Shown here piece by piece: positions 35,562 to 45,715 of a DNA stretch of 64,000 nt. The stretch is from Ktedonobacter racemifer DSM 44963 (GTDB taxonomy: Bacteria; Chloroflexota; Ktedonobacteria; Ktedonobacterales; Ktedonobacteraceae), in the NCBI RefSeq assembly GCF_000178855.1, contig NZ_ADVG01000003.1, positions 2,108,001-2,172,000 of the forward strand. Reading direction: 5' to 3'. A program made the position numbers and the translations under genes. The notes beneath the pieces were generated by a model. The model did not search any database. It had not been told where the DNA came from and saw only the letters and a list, made by a program, of their open reading frames with translations. The stretch's first letter is position 1. Each line of letters opens with the position of its first letter.

Positions 35562-38074
35562 TCTACTTCTGCTGTGATGATCGGCGAAGGGAAGCTGTAC
35601 GCCGCCATAAGACGCTCAATGGCATCGACTATTTAGAGGTTGATCAGGACGAGGTCACGTTATACGTGCATTTTATTAAACCCATGGTCGGCACGGCACT
35701 GACTCTGGCTAACATAGTGATTGAGGGAGGGAAGCGCATCACCAATGTGGTGGCTACTCAAATGACGATCGGTACGGATGGCGTAGGTAACCCGCCTGAG
35801 GTGCTGAGTGTGCAGGTCAATGCACCGGGGGATTTCTCGATCTACACGCTGCGCCTGATACGCAGCATCCAGGATCGGAGGCAGCCAGATAGTTTTGATC
35901 CCCTGCTCTCCGCAGTCGACTTCTCGTTCAAAATAGATTGCCCTAACGACTTCGATTGCCGGGATGAGCAGGTGTGTCCTCCAGAACCCCGTTCTGAGCC
36001 AGAGATCGATTACCTGTCCAAGGATTTCAACAGCTTCCGTCAGTTAATGCTCGACCGCATGGCGGTGCTGCTGCCGCAATGGCAAGAGCGTAATGCGGCT
36101 GACCTCGGTATCGCCCTGGTAGAACTGCTGGCCTATGTCGGTGACTACCTGAGCTACCAGCAGGATGCCGTCGCTACCGAAGCTTACCTGGGAACGGCCC
36201 GCAGGCGCATCTCAGTCCGGCGCCACGCCAGACTGGTGGATTACTTCATGCACGACGGTAGTAATGCGCGTGTCTGGGTGCAGATCCAGGTAAACGCTGA
36301 CCTTGTGAAATCGGGTAGTGGGCTAGCGCCGCTGCCGCAAGGAACCCAGCTTTTTACTCATCTCGATGGTCAACCCGTGCATATATCATCGTATCCATCG
36401 ACCTATGCAGCAGCCCTTGCGCTCAACCCGGAGATATTTGAGACGATGGAGGATGCTGATGAACTGTACCAGGCACACAACAAACTCACCTTCTACACCT
36501 GGGGGGCAAATGAGTGTTGCTTACCCAAAGGAGCCACTAACGCCACGCTTCAAGGGCATTTGCCGAATTTGAAAGTGGGTGATGTGCTGATCTTTGAGGA
36601 GGTACGCGGGACACAGACAGGCGTAGCAGAGAATGCCGATCCTACTCATCGCTGCGCTGTGCGGCTAACAGATGTCAGGCTCATTCAAGACCCCTTGGGC
36701 GGACAATTTCAGAACCCTTCCAATGATAATCCGCTAGATGTGACCGAGATCGAGTGGCACAGCGACGATGCTCTACCCTTCCCGCTTTGTATCTCTTCCA
36801 CCTTGACGCTTGATAACGGAGACCAGGTGCTGGTTGATAACGTGAGCGTGGCACATGGCAATATCGTGTTGGCCGACTCCGGTCGTACTATACCGCTGGA
36901 AACGCTCAATCCGGTTCCCGCGCCCACCCTCTCTGAGGTGCTCGTAGCGAGCGGGAATCGTTGCGAGCAAAGCAATCCAGTTTCTATTTATCCGCGCTAC
37001 CGCCCACACTTACAAAGTCGTCCCCTTACCCGGGCGGCTCCCTTTGATCCTCAGAACCCACCGCCATCGGCCAGCGCCGTTATGACCTGGGATGTCTCAG
37101 ATACCCGACCGGCAATCAAGTTGAACAACTCATTAGACGCACTGCCACAGGAATGGACCCCACTATACGATCTGCTGGGTAGCGGTCCAAACGATAAGTA
37201 TTTTGTCGTAGAGACCGAAGCGGATGGGATTTCGTATCTCCGTTTTGGTGATGATCAGTACGGCTTACGACCAGAGCCGGGCAGCGTTTTTACGGCCAGT
37301 TACCGCGTGGGCAACGGTGTGCACAGCAATGTTGGAGCCGATTCCATTGCCCATATCCTGATTGATAATCCCGCCATCGTAAGTGTGCGCAATCCACTGG
37401 CGGCACGCGGCGGCGTCGAACCTGAGGGTATAGAAGATGTGCGCCAGAAGGCCCCATGGGCTTTTCGCATCCAGGAACGAGCCGTGACTCAGGAAGATTA
37501 CGCAGCAGTTGCCCAGCGCGACACCCGTATCCAACGCGCCTCTGCAAGCTTCCGTTGGACGGGGAGCTGGCGTACAGTATTCCTCTCTGTAGATCGCGTG
37601 GGAGGTGTACCCGTCGACAGCGGCTTTAAGTCGGCATTGTTTCAGCGTATGGACAGGTATCGTATGGCCGGTTATGACATGGAGATTGATGATCCGCTGT
37701 ATGTCTCGCTGGAGATTAATATGACGATCTGCGTATTGCCGGACTACTTCCGCAGCCACGTCAAGTTTGCTCTCCTGCAGGTCTTCAGCGATCGAATCCT
37801 GCCAGACGGACAACGAGGGGTTTTCCACCCGGATAACTTCACGTTTGGGCAGCCGGTCTACCTTAGCCCCTTGTATGCAGCGGCAATGGCGGCCGAGGGA
37901 GTCTCATTTGTGCAGATCACACTGTTTCAGCGGCAGGGCCGGCCCGATCCACAGCAGGTGGCACTAGCTAACGGGAAGCTCGAAATGGGACGCATGGAGA
38001 TTGCTCGACTCGACAACGATCCGAATTTTCCGGAGCACGGAGTTTTTCGATTGACTATGGAGGGGGGGAAATAA
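35558..38074 (+). CDS. putative baseplate assembly protein (gpJ/gp6-type, first)
   Basis: The 838-residue protein has the diagnostic N-terminal helical motif (ELLAYVGDYLSYQQDAVATE, about 189-208), a beta-rich middle, and the gpJ-type C-terminal region (VTQEDYAAVAQRDTRIQRAS, VDSGFKSALFQRMDRYRMAG, MEIDDPLYVSLEI). It belongs to the Afp11/12 class of wedge proteins. A Cys-rich patch near 125-143 (CPNDFDCRDEQVCPP) is unusual and could bind a metal. Overlaps the next gene by 1 base. Confidence 0.9.
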   Translation: MIYFCCDDRRREAVRRHKTLNGIDYLEVDQDEVTLYVHFIKPMVGTALTLANIVIEGGKRITNVVATQMTIGTDGVGNPPEVLSVQVNAPGDFSIYTLRLIRSIQDRRQPDSFDPLLSAVDFSFKIDCPNDFDCRDEQVCPPEPRSEPEIDYLSKDFNSFRQLMLDRMAVLLPQWQERNAADLGIALVELLAYVGDYLSYQQDAVATEAYLGTARRRISVRRHARLVDYFMHDGSNARVWVQIQVNADLVKSGSGLAPLPQGTQLFTHLDGQPVHISSYPSTYAAALALNPEIFETMEDADELYQAHNKLTFYTWGANECCLPKGATNATLQGHLPNLKVGDVLIFEEVRGTQTGVAENADPTHRCAVRLTDVRLIQDPLGGQFQNPSNDNPLDVTEIEWHSDDALPFPLCISSTLTLDNGDQVLVDNVSVAHGNIVLADSGRTIPLETLNPVPAPTLSEVLVASGNRCEQSNPVSIYPRYRPHLQSRPLTRAAPFDPQNPPPSASAVMTWDVSDTRPAIKLNNSLDALPQEWTPLYDLLGSGPNDKYFVVETEADGISYLRFGDDQYGLRPEPGSVFTASYRVGNGVHSNVGADSIAHILIDNPAIVSVRNPLAARGGVEPEGIEDVRQKAPWAFRIQERAVTQEDYAAVAQRDTRIQRASASFRWTGSWRTVFLSVDRVGGVPVDSGFKSALFQRMDRYRMAGYDMEIDDPLYVSLEINMTICVLPDYFRSHVKFALLQVFSDRILPDGQRGVFHPDNFTFGQPVYLSPLYAAAMAAEGVSFVQITLFQRQGRPDPQQVALANGKLEMGRMEIARLDNDPNFPEHGVFRLTMEGGK

Positions 38075-40680
38075 TGAGCGATGTCACCGATGTCTCTCTC
38101 GTCAATTTAAACGACTGCGGCTGTTGCGAGGGAATTCACGTTGAGACGCCAGCGCCCGTGTACAACCGACCTGGATTATCGGCGATTACCTATCGCGTTG
38201 GTACGCATTCGCAGTTTAAAGATAGCATGCTGGCGCGCCTGTCCTTGTTTGCGCAGGACTATCCTGCGCTACAGCAACTCAAAACACGCGATGACAATGA
38301 TTTCTCGCTGGCGCTTCTTGATGCCTGGGCCGCTGTTGCCGATGTGCTCACCTTCTATCAGGAGCGCATCGCCAACGAATCCTACCTGCGTACGGCGACC
38401 GAGCGGGTTTCCCTCATAGAGCTTGCGCAGCTTATCGGCTACAAGATGCGCCCGGGCGTCGCGGCCAGCACCTACCTGGCTTTTACCGTAGAGGATGCAA
38501 AGGGAGCACCCGGCCACGCGACCATTGATATTGGTACGAAAGTGCAAAGTATTCCGGGACCCAGCCAGTTGCCGCAGACGTTTGAGACGATTGAAAAGAT
38601 CACCGCGAAGGCCTCATGGAATGCGCTCAAGCCGCAAACAACGCACCTTGTACAGCCTAAAAATGGTGATACCCAGGCCTACCTGAAAGGCACCACGACC
38701 GGGCTTAAGCCGAGCGATGGTATACTCTTCGTGGGCAGCGAACGCGAAGGAAATACGAACAGTGAACAATGGGATTTTCGCCAAGTGACGACCGTGACTC
38801 TCGATAACACGAATGGACGCACACTCGTCACGTGGAATAAGGGGCTGGGCACGGCCAGCATAAATCCCCCCGCCGTTTCAGAGGTGTATACTTTCCGCAA
38901 ACGCGCCGCCCTCTTCGGGGCAAATGCGCCCGATGTGCGAACGCTACCCGATAGCGTGCTGACAAATTATGGCTTATCGACGGGAAGCTCACGTGCCAAC
39001 GAGTGGAACTTCGGTACCTTAGGGAGCCCTTTCAATTTAGATACCACGTATGCAGGCATCGTACAGGGCAGTTGGATTGTTTTCTCCGACCTCTCGCGTC
39101 ATGCACTTTATAGGGTTAACTCCGTCCTGGACACCTCGCAGAACAACTATACGCTAACGTCGAAGACAACCCGGATAACGCCGGACACGACGAAGCATCT
39201 GAACCAATTTGGCTCACCCCGTGGGGTCGTCGTTTTTGCCCAAAGTGAAAAGCTGGATCTGGCTGAAATACCGATAACACCCTCACCACTACAAGCAGGT
39301 GTCGGTACGATTGCTCTTTCGCAGGCGGCGCCAGACCTTCAAGCTAACCAAACTCTGGTGATCAGCGGCATGGCGCCGAATGCGGCTGCTAGCGACCCGG
39401 CGATCAGCGAGATCGTCGCCATCAAAAATGTCTCTTCTGACGGGATGGTGATCACGCTGAGTACAGGCCTGCAAAATAGCTATGATCCCACAACCGTTCG
39501 TATCAATGCCAATGTTGCGCTTGCTACGCATGGAGAAACTGTGCTAGGAGAGACGCTTGGCAGCGGTGATGCCAGCCAGTCCTACCAACAATTCACCTTG
39601 CGCCAGCCTCCACTCACCTATATCAGCTCAGCGACAGCAAGTGGCGAGGAATCTACCCTGACGGTGCGCGTCAACGATATCGAATGGCACGAAGTACCTA
39701 CACTTTATGGGCATGGACCACGCAATCGCATCTTTGTGACCAATACCAATGATAACCAAAAAACAAGCATCGAATTCGGCGATGGAGTTACTGGGGCTCG
39801 CCTTCCTACGGGCCAGGGGAATGTACGAGCAACGTATCGTAAGGGTATCGGAACGGCAGGATTAGTCAAAGCAGGGCAACTCAGCCTGTTGATGATGCGG
39901 CCCCTGGGTGTCAAGGCCGTTACCAATCCGGTGGATGCCAGTGGAGCGGCTGACCCCGAGGGTCTTGATGCCACCGGGGCTACTGATCCCAAAGCCCTTG
40001 AAAAGGCGCGCCTCAATGTGCCGCTGACTATCCTCACGCTGGATCGCATCGTTTCATTGCAGGATTACGAGGACTTTGCCCGTGCATTCTCCGGGATTGC
40101 AAAGGCCCTGGCAACCTGGACATGGAGCGGACAGGTGCGAGGCGTATTCGTAACCGTTGCGGGGGCGAACGGCCTGGCCGTGGGCGAAGGCAGTCCGACC
40201 TATAACAACCTGTTGTCTGCGATGCAGATGGCGGGCGATCCTTATGTGCCACTGCGTGTACAAACATATCGGCAGGCCTACTTCAGGATAGCAGCCAGGG
40301 TCAAAGTAGCCCCAGATTATTCCCAGCATCCTGTGCTGACAGCAGTTGAAAACGCTTTGCGCGACGCATTCTCCTTCGACGCGCGGGCATTTGGCCAGCC
40401 AGTGACGCAGAGCGAGGTCATCGCCACCATGCAGGCGGTTCCGGGAGTAGTAGCGGTAGATCTCTATAAACTTTATCGTCCTCGTCGCCTGATTCTCTAT
40501 GATCTCGAAAGAGCCGTTGCGCACAATCTTATCCATTTCTTCCCGCCTGGGAGTTACAGTCAATTGAACTCTGTTCTTGTGGCGGCAGTGCCCCAGCCGG
40601 GCGCAGAAGGGAGCATAGTCGCAGCGGAATTGCTCACACTCGATCCGGCGCCACTCGACGATCTGGGGGTAATGCCATGA
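38074..40680 (+). CDS. putative baseplate assembly protein (gpJ/gp6-type, second)
   Basis: The 868-residue protein is a paralogue-like partner of the previous gene: LLDAWAAVADVLTFYQERIA (about 88-107), LIGYKMRPGVAASTYLAF, and LDRIVSLQDYEDFARAFSGI and VPLRVQTYRQAYFRIAARVK near the end. The two together would make the wedge ring. The N-terminus has a Cys motif (NDCGCCEG). Overlaps the next gene by 4 bases. Confidence 0.9.
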   Translation: MSDVTDVSLVNLNDCGCCEGIHVETPAPVYNRPGLSAITYRVGTHSQFKDSMLARLSLFAQDYPALQQLKTRDDNDFSLALLDAWAAVADVLTFYQERIANESYLRTATERVSLIELAQLIGYKMRPGVAASTYLAFTVEDAKGAPGHATIDIGTKVQSIPGPSQLPQTFETIEKITAKASWNALKPQTTHLVQPKNGDTQAYLKGTTTGLKPSDGILFVGSEREGNTNSEQWDFRQVTTVTLDNTNGRTLVTWNKGLGTASINPPAVSEVYTFRKRAALFGANAPDVRTLPDSVLTNYGLSTGSSRANEWNFGTLGSPFNLDTTYAGIVQGSWIVFSDLSRHALYRVNSVLDTSQNNYTLTSKTTRITPDTTKHLNQFGSPRGVVVFAQSEKLDLAEIPITPSPLQAGVGTIALSQAAPDLQANQTLVISGMAPNAAASDPAISEIVAIKNVSSDGMVITLSTGLQNSYDPTTVRINANVALATHGETVLGETLGSGDASQSYQQFTLRQPPLTYISSATASGEESTLTVRVNDIEWHEVPTLYGHGPRNRIFVTNTNDNQKTSIEFGDGVTGARLPTGQGNVRATYRKGIGTAGLVKAGQLSLLMMRPLGVKAVTNPVDASGAADPEGLDATGATDPKALEKARLNVPLTILTLDRIVSLQDYEDFARAFSGIAKALATWTWSGQVRGVFVTVAGANGLAVGEGSPTYNNLLSAMQMAGDPYVPLRVQTYRQAYFRIAARVKVAPDYSQHPVLTAVENALRDAFSFDARAFGQPVTQSEVIATMQAVPGVVAVDLYKLYRPRRLILYDLERAVAHNLIHFFPPGSYSQLNSVLVAAVPQPGAEGSIVAAELLTLDPAPLDDLGVMP

Positions 40681-42797
40681 GCTTTGATATCGAAAGGCTA
40701 TATGCCCTGTTGCCTGCTATTTATCGTATTCGCGACGCGGAGCAGGGTGAACCATTAAAGGCGCTGCTCGCAGTCATCGCTGAACAGGTAGCGGTTACCG
40801 AGGAGAACCTGGCGCAACTCTACGATGATCAGTTCATCGAGACCTGTGCTGGCTGGGTCATACCCTACATTGGAGACTTGATCGGCTATCGCGGCCTGTA
40901 CGACATCAACCCGGCCGCGAGGGCAGAAACTGGTGGGACAATTGATCCTCTTACCGCTGTTCATCGTGCCGAGGTGGCCAACACGATTGGGTTTCGCCGG
41001 CGTAAGGGGACGGTTGCCATGTTGGAGGAGCTTGCACGGAGCACCACGAACTGGAGCGCGCACGTAGTGGAATTCTTCCAATTGCTGGCCACGACGCAGT
41101 ATATGAAACACCTGCGTCCCAACAATCTGTATGCCCCTAACCTGCGAAGATGGGAACCGCTGGAGCGTCTGAATAGTGCGTTCGATAGCATAGCACATAC
41201 CCTGGATGTACGTCGCATAGCCAGCGGCCGTGGGCGATACAATATACCGAATATTGGAATCTTCCTCTGGCGCTTAGGCGCATATGGCCTGAGCAACTCG
41301 CCCGCTGCGCAATTCTCGTCAGATCCCTATCGCTACCTGTTCAGTCCATTAGGCAACAACACGCCTTTGTTCAGCCGCAAACAGAGCTTGAATGAAATGT
41401 CGCCGCTGGCTGTGCCGACCGATGTCCCGATGCCGATCAGCCGCCGCGTACTCGATAGCTACCTGGACAGCTATTACGGTGATGATTCGAAGAGCCTTTT
41501 GCTCAATGTCAATGAGCATCCAGTGTTGCCCGATCCGCAACAGCCATCCCAGAAAATATCTGACCTGATTGAAGTTTGCAACCTGAGCGATCTCGTGGAT
41601 GCGAGTAATAAAGTGATTGGTTGGGCGCATGTGCCGCAAGACAAGATCGCAATCGATCCCGTCCTGGGCCGTATCGCTTTCCCACCGAGCAAGGAAGCGC
41701 CTACCAATGTGCATGTCACCTTTCCTTACGGTTTCAGTGCGGACATGGGTGGGGGAGACTACGACCGCAGCAGTACACTCCCGCTCGAACAGCAGACGAT
41801 TGGACAGGTTCCCACGCCAAACGCCACCATTGATGATGCGCTGCAAGCACTGAGCGGAGATGGCGTGGTACTCATTACTGATAACGGTCGCTATGTTGGG
41901 CCAAAGAGTATCTCTGCCACGAAACATATCGAACTGCGTGCTGACAACCATCAGCGGCCCATCGTCGTTCCGACAGATCCAACCGCGACGGCTGAGATTG
42001 CCATCAGCGGAGACGAGAACGCGGAGGTAACCCTGAACGGCCTGCTGATCAGTGGATATACGCTGCGCGTAACCGGAAATCTGAGCCGGCTCCGCCTACT
42101 GCATTGCACCTTTGTCCCAGGTCTGACGCTCTCCATTGATGGTACACCACAGCACTCGTCCGTACCGAGCCTAATCGTAGAAGCTGTTAACGTGCAGGTT
42201 GAAATCGATTCATGCATCATCGGTGGCTTGCAAGTCGTGAGCGACAACACGCATGTACAGATCGCCAACAGCATCGTCGATGCGACGGCAGAAACGCTGG
42301 TAGCTTACTCGGCACCTGTCGATGAACTCGCGGCAGGAGGGCCACTGCACATCGAAAATAGCACTATTATCGGCAAGGTACACACCAGCGAAATGGAATT
42401 GGCCTCAAATACCATCTTCCTTGCCAGTCTTGCCATCGGAGATACCTGGTTGCCGTTGTCGGCAGCCGTTCTTTCTGACCGGCGGCAGGCCGGTTGTGTG
42501 CGTTTCTCATATCTACCACCGGCATCCATCGTTCCTCACCGCTACCACTGCCAGCCTGCAACAGACGAGGACGCGGTACGTATGCACCCACAATTTACCT
42601 CCTTACGTTATGGAGATCCTGGCTATTGCCAACTGTGTCAGCGCTGCGCCGTTGAAATCCGGAGGGGAGCCGATGATGAAGCGGAAATGGGCGCATTTCA
42701 TAATCTCTACCAACCGCAACGTGAAACCAACCTGCGCGTTCGCCTGGGCGAATACCTGCGTTTCGGATTAGAAGCTGGAATTTTCTATGCATCATAA
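40677..42797 (+). CDS. phage tail protein I-like baseplate protein
   Basis: Residues 1-220 match gpI-type proteins: LYALLPAIYRIRDAEQGEPL, GWVIPYIGDLIGYRGLYDIN and FRRKGTVAMLEELARSTTNW. The C-terminal 350 residues contain a right-handed beta-helix-like region (VTLNGLLISGYTLRVTGNLS, VQVEIDSCIIGGLQVVSDNT) that could bind a fibre or surface. It completes the peripheral baseplate. RBS and position just after the second gpJ-type gene agree. Confidence 0.8.
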   Translation: MSFDIERLYALLPAIYRIRDAEQGEPLKALLAVIAEQVAVTEENLAQLYDDQFIETCAGWVIPYIGDLIGYRGLYDINPAARAETGGTIDPLTAVHRAEVANTIGFRRRKGTVAMLEELARSTTNWSAHVVEFFQLLATTQYMKHLRPNNLYAPNLRRWEPLERLNSAFDSIAHTLDVRRIASGRGRYNIPNIGIFLWRLGAYGLSNSPAAQFSSDPYRYLFSPLGNNTPLFSRKQSLNEMSPLAVPTDVPMPISRRVLDSYLDSYYGDDSKSLLLNVNEHPVLPDPQQPSQKISDLIEVCNLSDLVDASNKVIGWAHVPQDKIAIDPVLGRIAFPPSKEAPTNVHVTFPYGFSADMGGGDYDRSSTLPLEQQTIGQVPTPNATIDDALQALSGDGVVLITDNGRYVGPKSISATKHIELRADNHQRPIVVPTDPTATAEIAISGDENAEVTLNGLLISGYTLRVTGNLSRLRLLHCTFVPGLTLSIDGTPQHSSVPSLIVEAVNVQVEIDSCIIGGLQVVSDNTHVQIANSIVDATAETLVAYSAPVDELAAGGPLHIENSTIIGKVHTSEMELASNTIFLASLAIGDTWLPLSAAVLSDRRQAGCVRFSYLPPASIVPHRYHCQPATDEDAVRMHPQFTSLRYGDPGYCQLCQRCAVEIRRGADDEAEMGAFHNLYQPQRETNLRVRLGEYLRFGLEAGIFYAS

Positions 42798-42845
42798 CAT
42801 CGATAGGCAAGGTGACCGCGAGGGTCGTTCCTATGGAGGCTTATA

Positions 42846-45362
42846 ATGAAGGCTGATTTGAGTCGAGTAACATTTGATCCCAAGAAACACTATACAAAAG
42901 TCATAATGCAGCAGGGGCGTGTGCAAACGGACGCTGACTGGAACGAACAGCAGGCTATAGACCAATATCACATTGAGACAGAAACGAAGGATGTAATTGG
43001 ACTATGCGGCGCTCCGATGAACCATAGTGGTTTTAAGATTAGCGTCCAGGACAATAACACTCTGCTCATCAGCCAGGGTCGCTTTTACATCGATGGTATT
43101 ATGTGTGAAAATGATGCCGACGTTACGTATGATAATCAACCATACCTGCCCAATGCGGTGCCACCAGACGTCGTGACTCTCCTCCAGGATAAAAAGACAC
43201 TGTGGGCAATTGTCTATCTCGACGTGTGGCAGCGACACATTACAGCCCTGGACGACCCACACATTCGTGAGGTTGCCCTAGGTGGACCCGATACCACTAC
43301 TCGTGCGCAAACTGTGTGGCAGGTCAAAATCCTGCCTTTAGCTCTACCCTCGGATGTTTCCGGGTTGCAGACAAGGCTTGCTGAGTTGGCTGCGGCACTG
43401 GCAAAAGCCAAACGATCACGTAATGCAAACAGCGCGGCAACCATTGCCGCGCTTACGAAAGAAATCGACACCATCTCGCAAAAAATAGCCCGGTTCTCCA
43501 GCCAGATGACATGCATCAGTAAAAGCCAACAATGGGATGATCTTGTGGCACCAAGCACAGGTACCTTGAACGCTCGTACGCAGCCTGTCGATAACCCTGA
43601 TGATCCTTGCCTTATCCCACCTGAGTCTGGCTATCAACTGCTGGAGAACCAGTTCTATCGCGTCGAGATACATTATGGCAGCGATAGTCCCAGTGGCCCA
43701 ACCTTCAAGTGGTCACGTGAAAACGGTTCGGTTGTGACGACGATCGAAAGCTTCAGCGGCAACGACATTACCGTGTACGACGTTGGCCCTGATACTGTCC
43801 TGGGTTTTGCGCCCGGACAATGGGTAGAGGTGATGGACGACGAAAAAGACCTGAAAGGGCTTCCAGGTGAACTGTTACGTATTAGCAGTGTAGATGCGGC
43901 AAATCGCATCATTACAATGGAAACCGGGCCTGCAGCGGTTGATCAAAATCTCCATCCCAAACTTCGCCGTTGGGATCAGATGGGATCATCAGCAAATCCA
44001 GACGATGTGCGCAATGGCCTGGCTATCACTCACGACTGGCAGTCACTTGAGGGCGGCATCCAGGTATTGCTCTCGCAAGGTACCTATCGAACGGGTGACT
44101 ACTGGCTCATCCCGGCACGAACGGCCACGGGCGATATCGAGTGGCCTCCCTATCAAATACCCAATACCAATCCCAGTGCGCAGTCGCCGGTAGGGATCCA
44201 GCACCACTATGGTCGCATCGCGCTACTGCGTCTCAACCCGCAGAATCAGCAATTGTATGTGCAGGATTGCCGTGAATGCTTCCCTGCTCTTGCCTCGCCG
44301 GCTATTCATGTCATTGGTCTCAACTGGAGGAATGACGACTTATTCACACCCACACAATTTATCAGTGAGGGCTTGAAAATCACGCTGGATGCAGTACCAG
44401 AACAGCTATCGATCAGCCCAGCAACCGTTATTGTCACACTGGAAGTACCGGCATCACTGATACTTGGTAGAACAGGCCTTAGCAACGAGTTTTATATGAG
44501 CTTGATTCTGAACGGCGTGACGACAGTGGAAGCCAACGTTATTCAATGGATGCTCCAAAGTCCATCGAGCACAACAAGTGCTGAGCCTGCTGCAACACTC
44601 ATCGCTAACTTACCCGTCACATTGGGATCAATCACAGCATCTGCCAGCGGGCAGACCATCCAGCCGCGTATACGAGTAACTCTCAAAGGCCACGATATCT
44701 GGAGCAACCAGGGCACCGAACGGTACTACCTGGATGGGCAAGCCTTTGGGCAACCGGACACACGAAGCGACGGGCAGACGCCGCGTACAGCCCTGCATCT
44801 ATCCTCTGGCGCCGGAACGCTGGCAAGTGACTTCGAGAGCTGGTTTTATCTTGGCGAGCCACCAACACCACTGCGTATTACGACGATCAATTTTACCTCT
44901 GCTCAGCAGGGAGCACCCAGTGCATTTACCTTAGACCTGTCGCAGGTGCCTCCCACTTCCACGACTCCGCCAACTTTACCAAATGTACAATTTGGTGATG
45001 CCATGTCGGTTAATGTCATCGAGATCACTTTCAATCGCCCCGTAAGTCCTAACGGTATTGCACCAAATGGCCAGCCACAGAGCATAGAAGTAACGCGAAG
45101 CGCAAATCAAACTTCTGTAAGGGTAGCTGGTAATTTAGCATTTAAACCAAACACAAACAATACGGTTGTGCAATTCACTGCTATTGAGCCTCGAACTTTT
45201 ACAGCAAGTTCCTATACATTGAAGATCTTGGGTAGTGAACATACAAACATTGGACCAGCGATCACTGAGCAGGACAATGGAGCTGCACTTGACGGCAATT
45301 TTGATGGTCAGCCAGGAGGTGACTTCGTGATACCTTTCGCGGTTTTTGTACAGATAACCTAG
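42846..45362 (+). CDS. DUF6519 protein, probable peripheral baseplate/fibre component
   Basis: The 838 residues open with the DUF6519 signature (VTFDPKKHYTKVIMQQGRVQTDADWNEQ shortened: QQGRVQTDADWNEQQ at about 22-36), then a beta-rich domain with a coiled-coil insertion (LAAALAKAKRSRNANSAATI) and Ig-like repeats toward the C-terminus. Such proteins occur at the end of eCIS operons in several phyla. A separate tail fibre gene is not present, so this protein may bear target recognition. GGAGGCTTATA precedes ATG. A hairpin follows at 45491-45520. Confidence 0.75.
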   Translation: MKADLSRVTFDPKKHYTKVIMQQGRVQTDADWNEQQAIDQYHIETETKDVIGLCGAPMNHSGFKISVQDNNTLLISQGRFYIDGIMCENDADVTYDNQPYLPNAVPPDVVTLLQDKKTLWAIVYLDVWQRHITALDDPHIREVALGGPDTTTRAQTVWQVKILPLALPSDVSGLQTRLAELAAALAKAKRSRNANSAATIAALTKEIDTISQKIARFSSQMTCISKSQQWDDLVAPSTGTLNARTQPVDNPDDPCLIPPESGYQLLENQFYRVEIHYGSDSPSGPTFKWSRENGSVVTTIESFSGNDITVYDVGPDTVLGFAPGQWVEVMDDEKDLKGLPGELLRISSVDAANRIITMETGPAAVDQNLHPKLRRWDQMGSSANPDDVRNGLAITHDWQSLEGGIQVLLSQGTYRTGDYWLIPARTATGDIEWPPYQIPNTNPSAQSPVGIQHHYGRIALLRLNPQNQQLYVQDCRECFPALASPAIHVIGLNWRNDDLFTPTQFISEGLKITLDAVPEQLSISPATVIVTLEVPASLILGRTGLSNEFYMSLILNGVTTVEANVIQWMLQSPSSTTSAEPAATLIANLPVTLGSITASASGQTIQPRIRVTLKGHDIWSNQGTERYYLDGQAFGQPDTRSDGQTPRTALHLSSGAGTLASDFESWFYLGEPPTPLRITTINFTSAQQGAPSAFTLDLSQVPPTSTTPPTLPNVQFGDAMSVNVIEITFNRPVSPNGIAPNGQPQSIEVTRSANQTSVRVAGNLAFKPNTNNTVVQFTAIEPRTFTASSYTLKILGSEHTNIGPAITEQDNGAALDGNFDGQPGGDFVIPFAVFVQIT

Positions 45363-45715
45363 ACTCTCAACCAGCCAGATTATGACCAGAAGGGAAGTGT
45401 TTATCATTCCATCCGTCTCTGATACCCATTGCAGGTGAAAGAGCAGAGATAGCAGGTTCTCGAATGCGTATGCAGAAAGGGGAGTTCATGTGCCTTCTAC
45501 TACATACGAAGCAGAAGGCATCAGTGCATTTTCTACGTAGGGATTGATGTTTTGAGATTCACCAGGAGGATCATATATGCTGAGGAGTATCTGTCTAGAA
45601 AAGCAGAGCAATATGTTACACCAAACAGCCATTTTTGCACCATTACCAAAGATAGAGCATCGTTGGTGGACTGTTCAATGAGCAACTGTGTTCAGGTGCA
45701 GCGAAAGGCAACACC
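45363..45715. other. intergenic region before the deaminase cargo gene
   Basis: It contains a hairpin (TGCCTTCT at 45491-45498 with AGAAGGCA at 45513-45520) that may terminate the main operon. No promoter box is clear. The cargo gene beyond may therefore have its own promoter within this stretch. Confidence 0.4.
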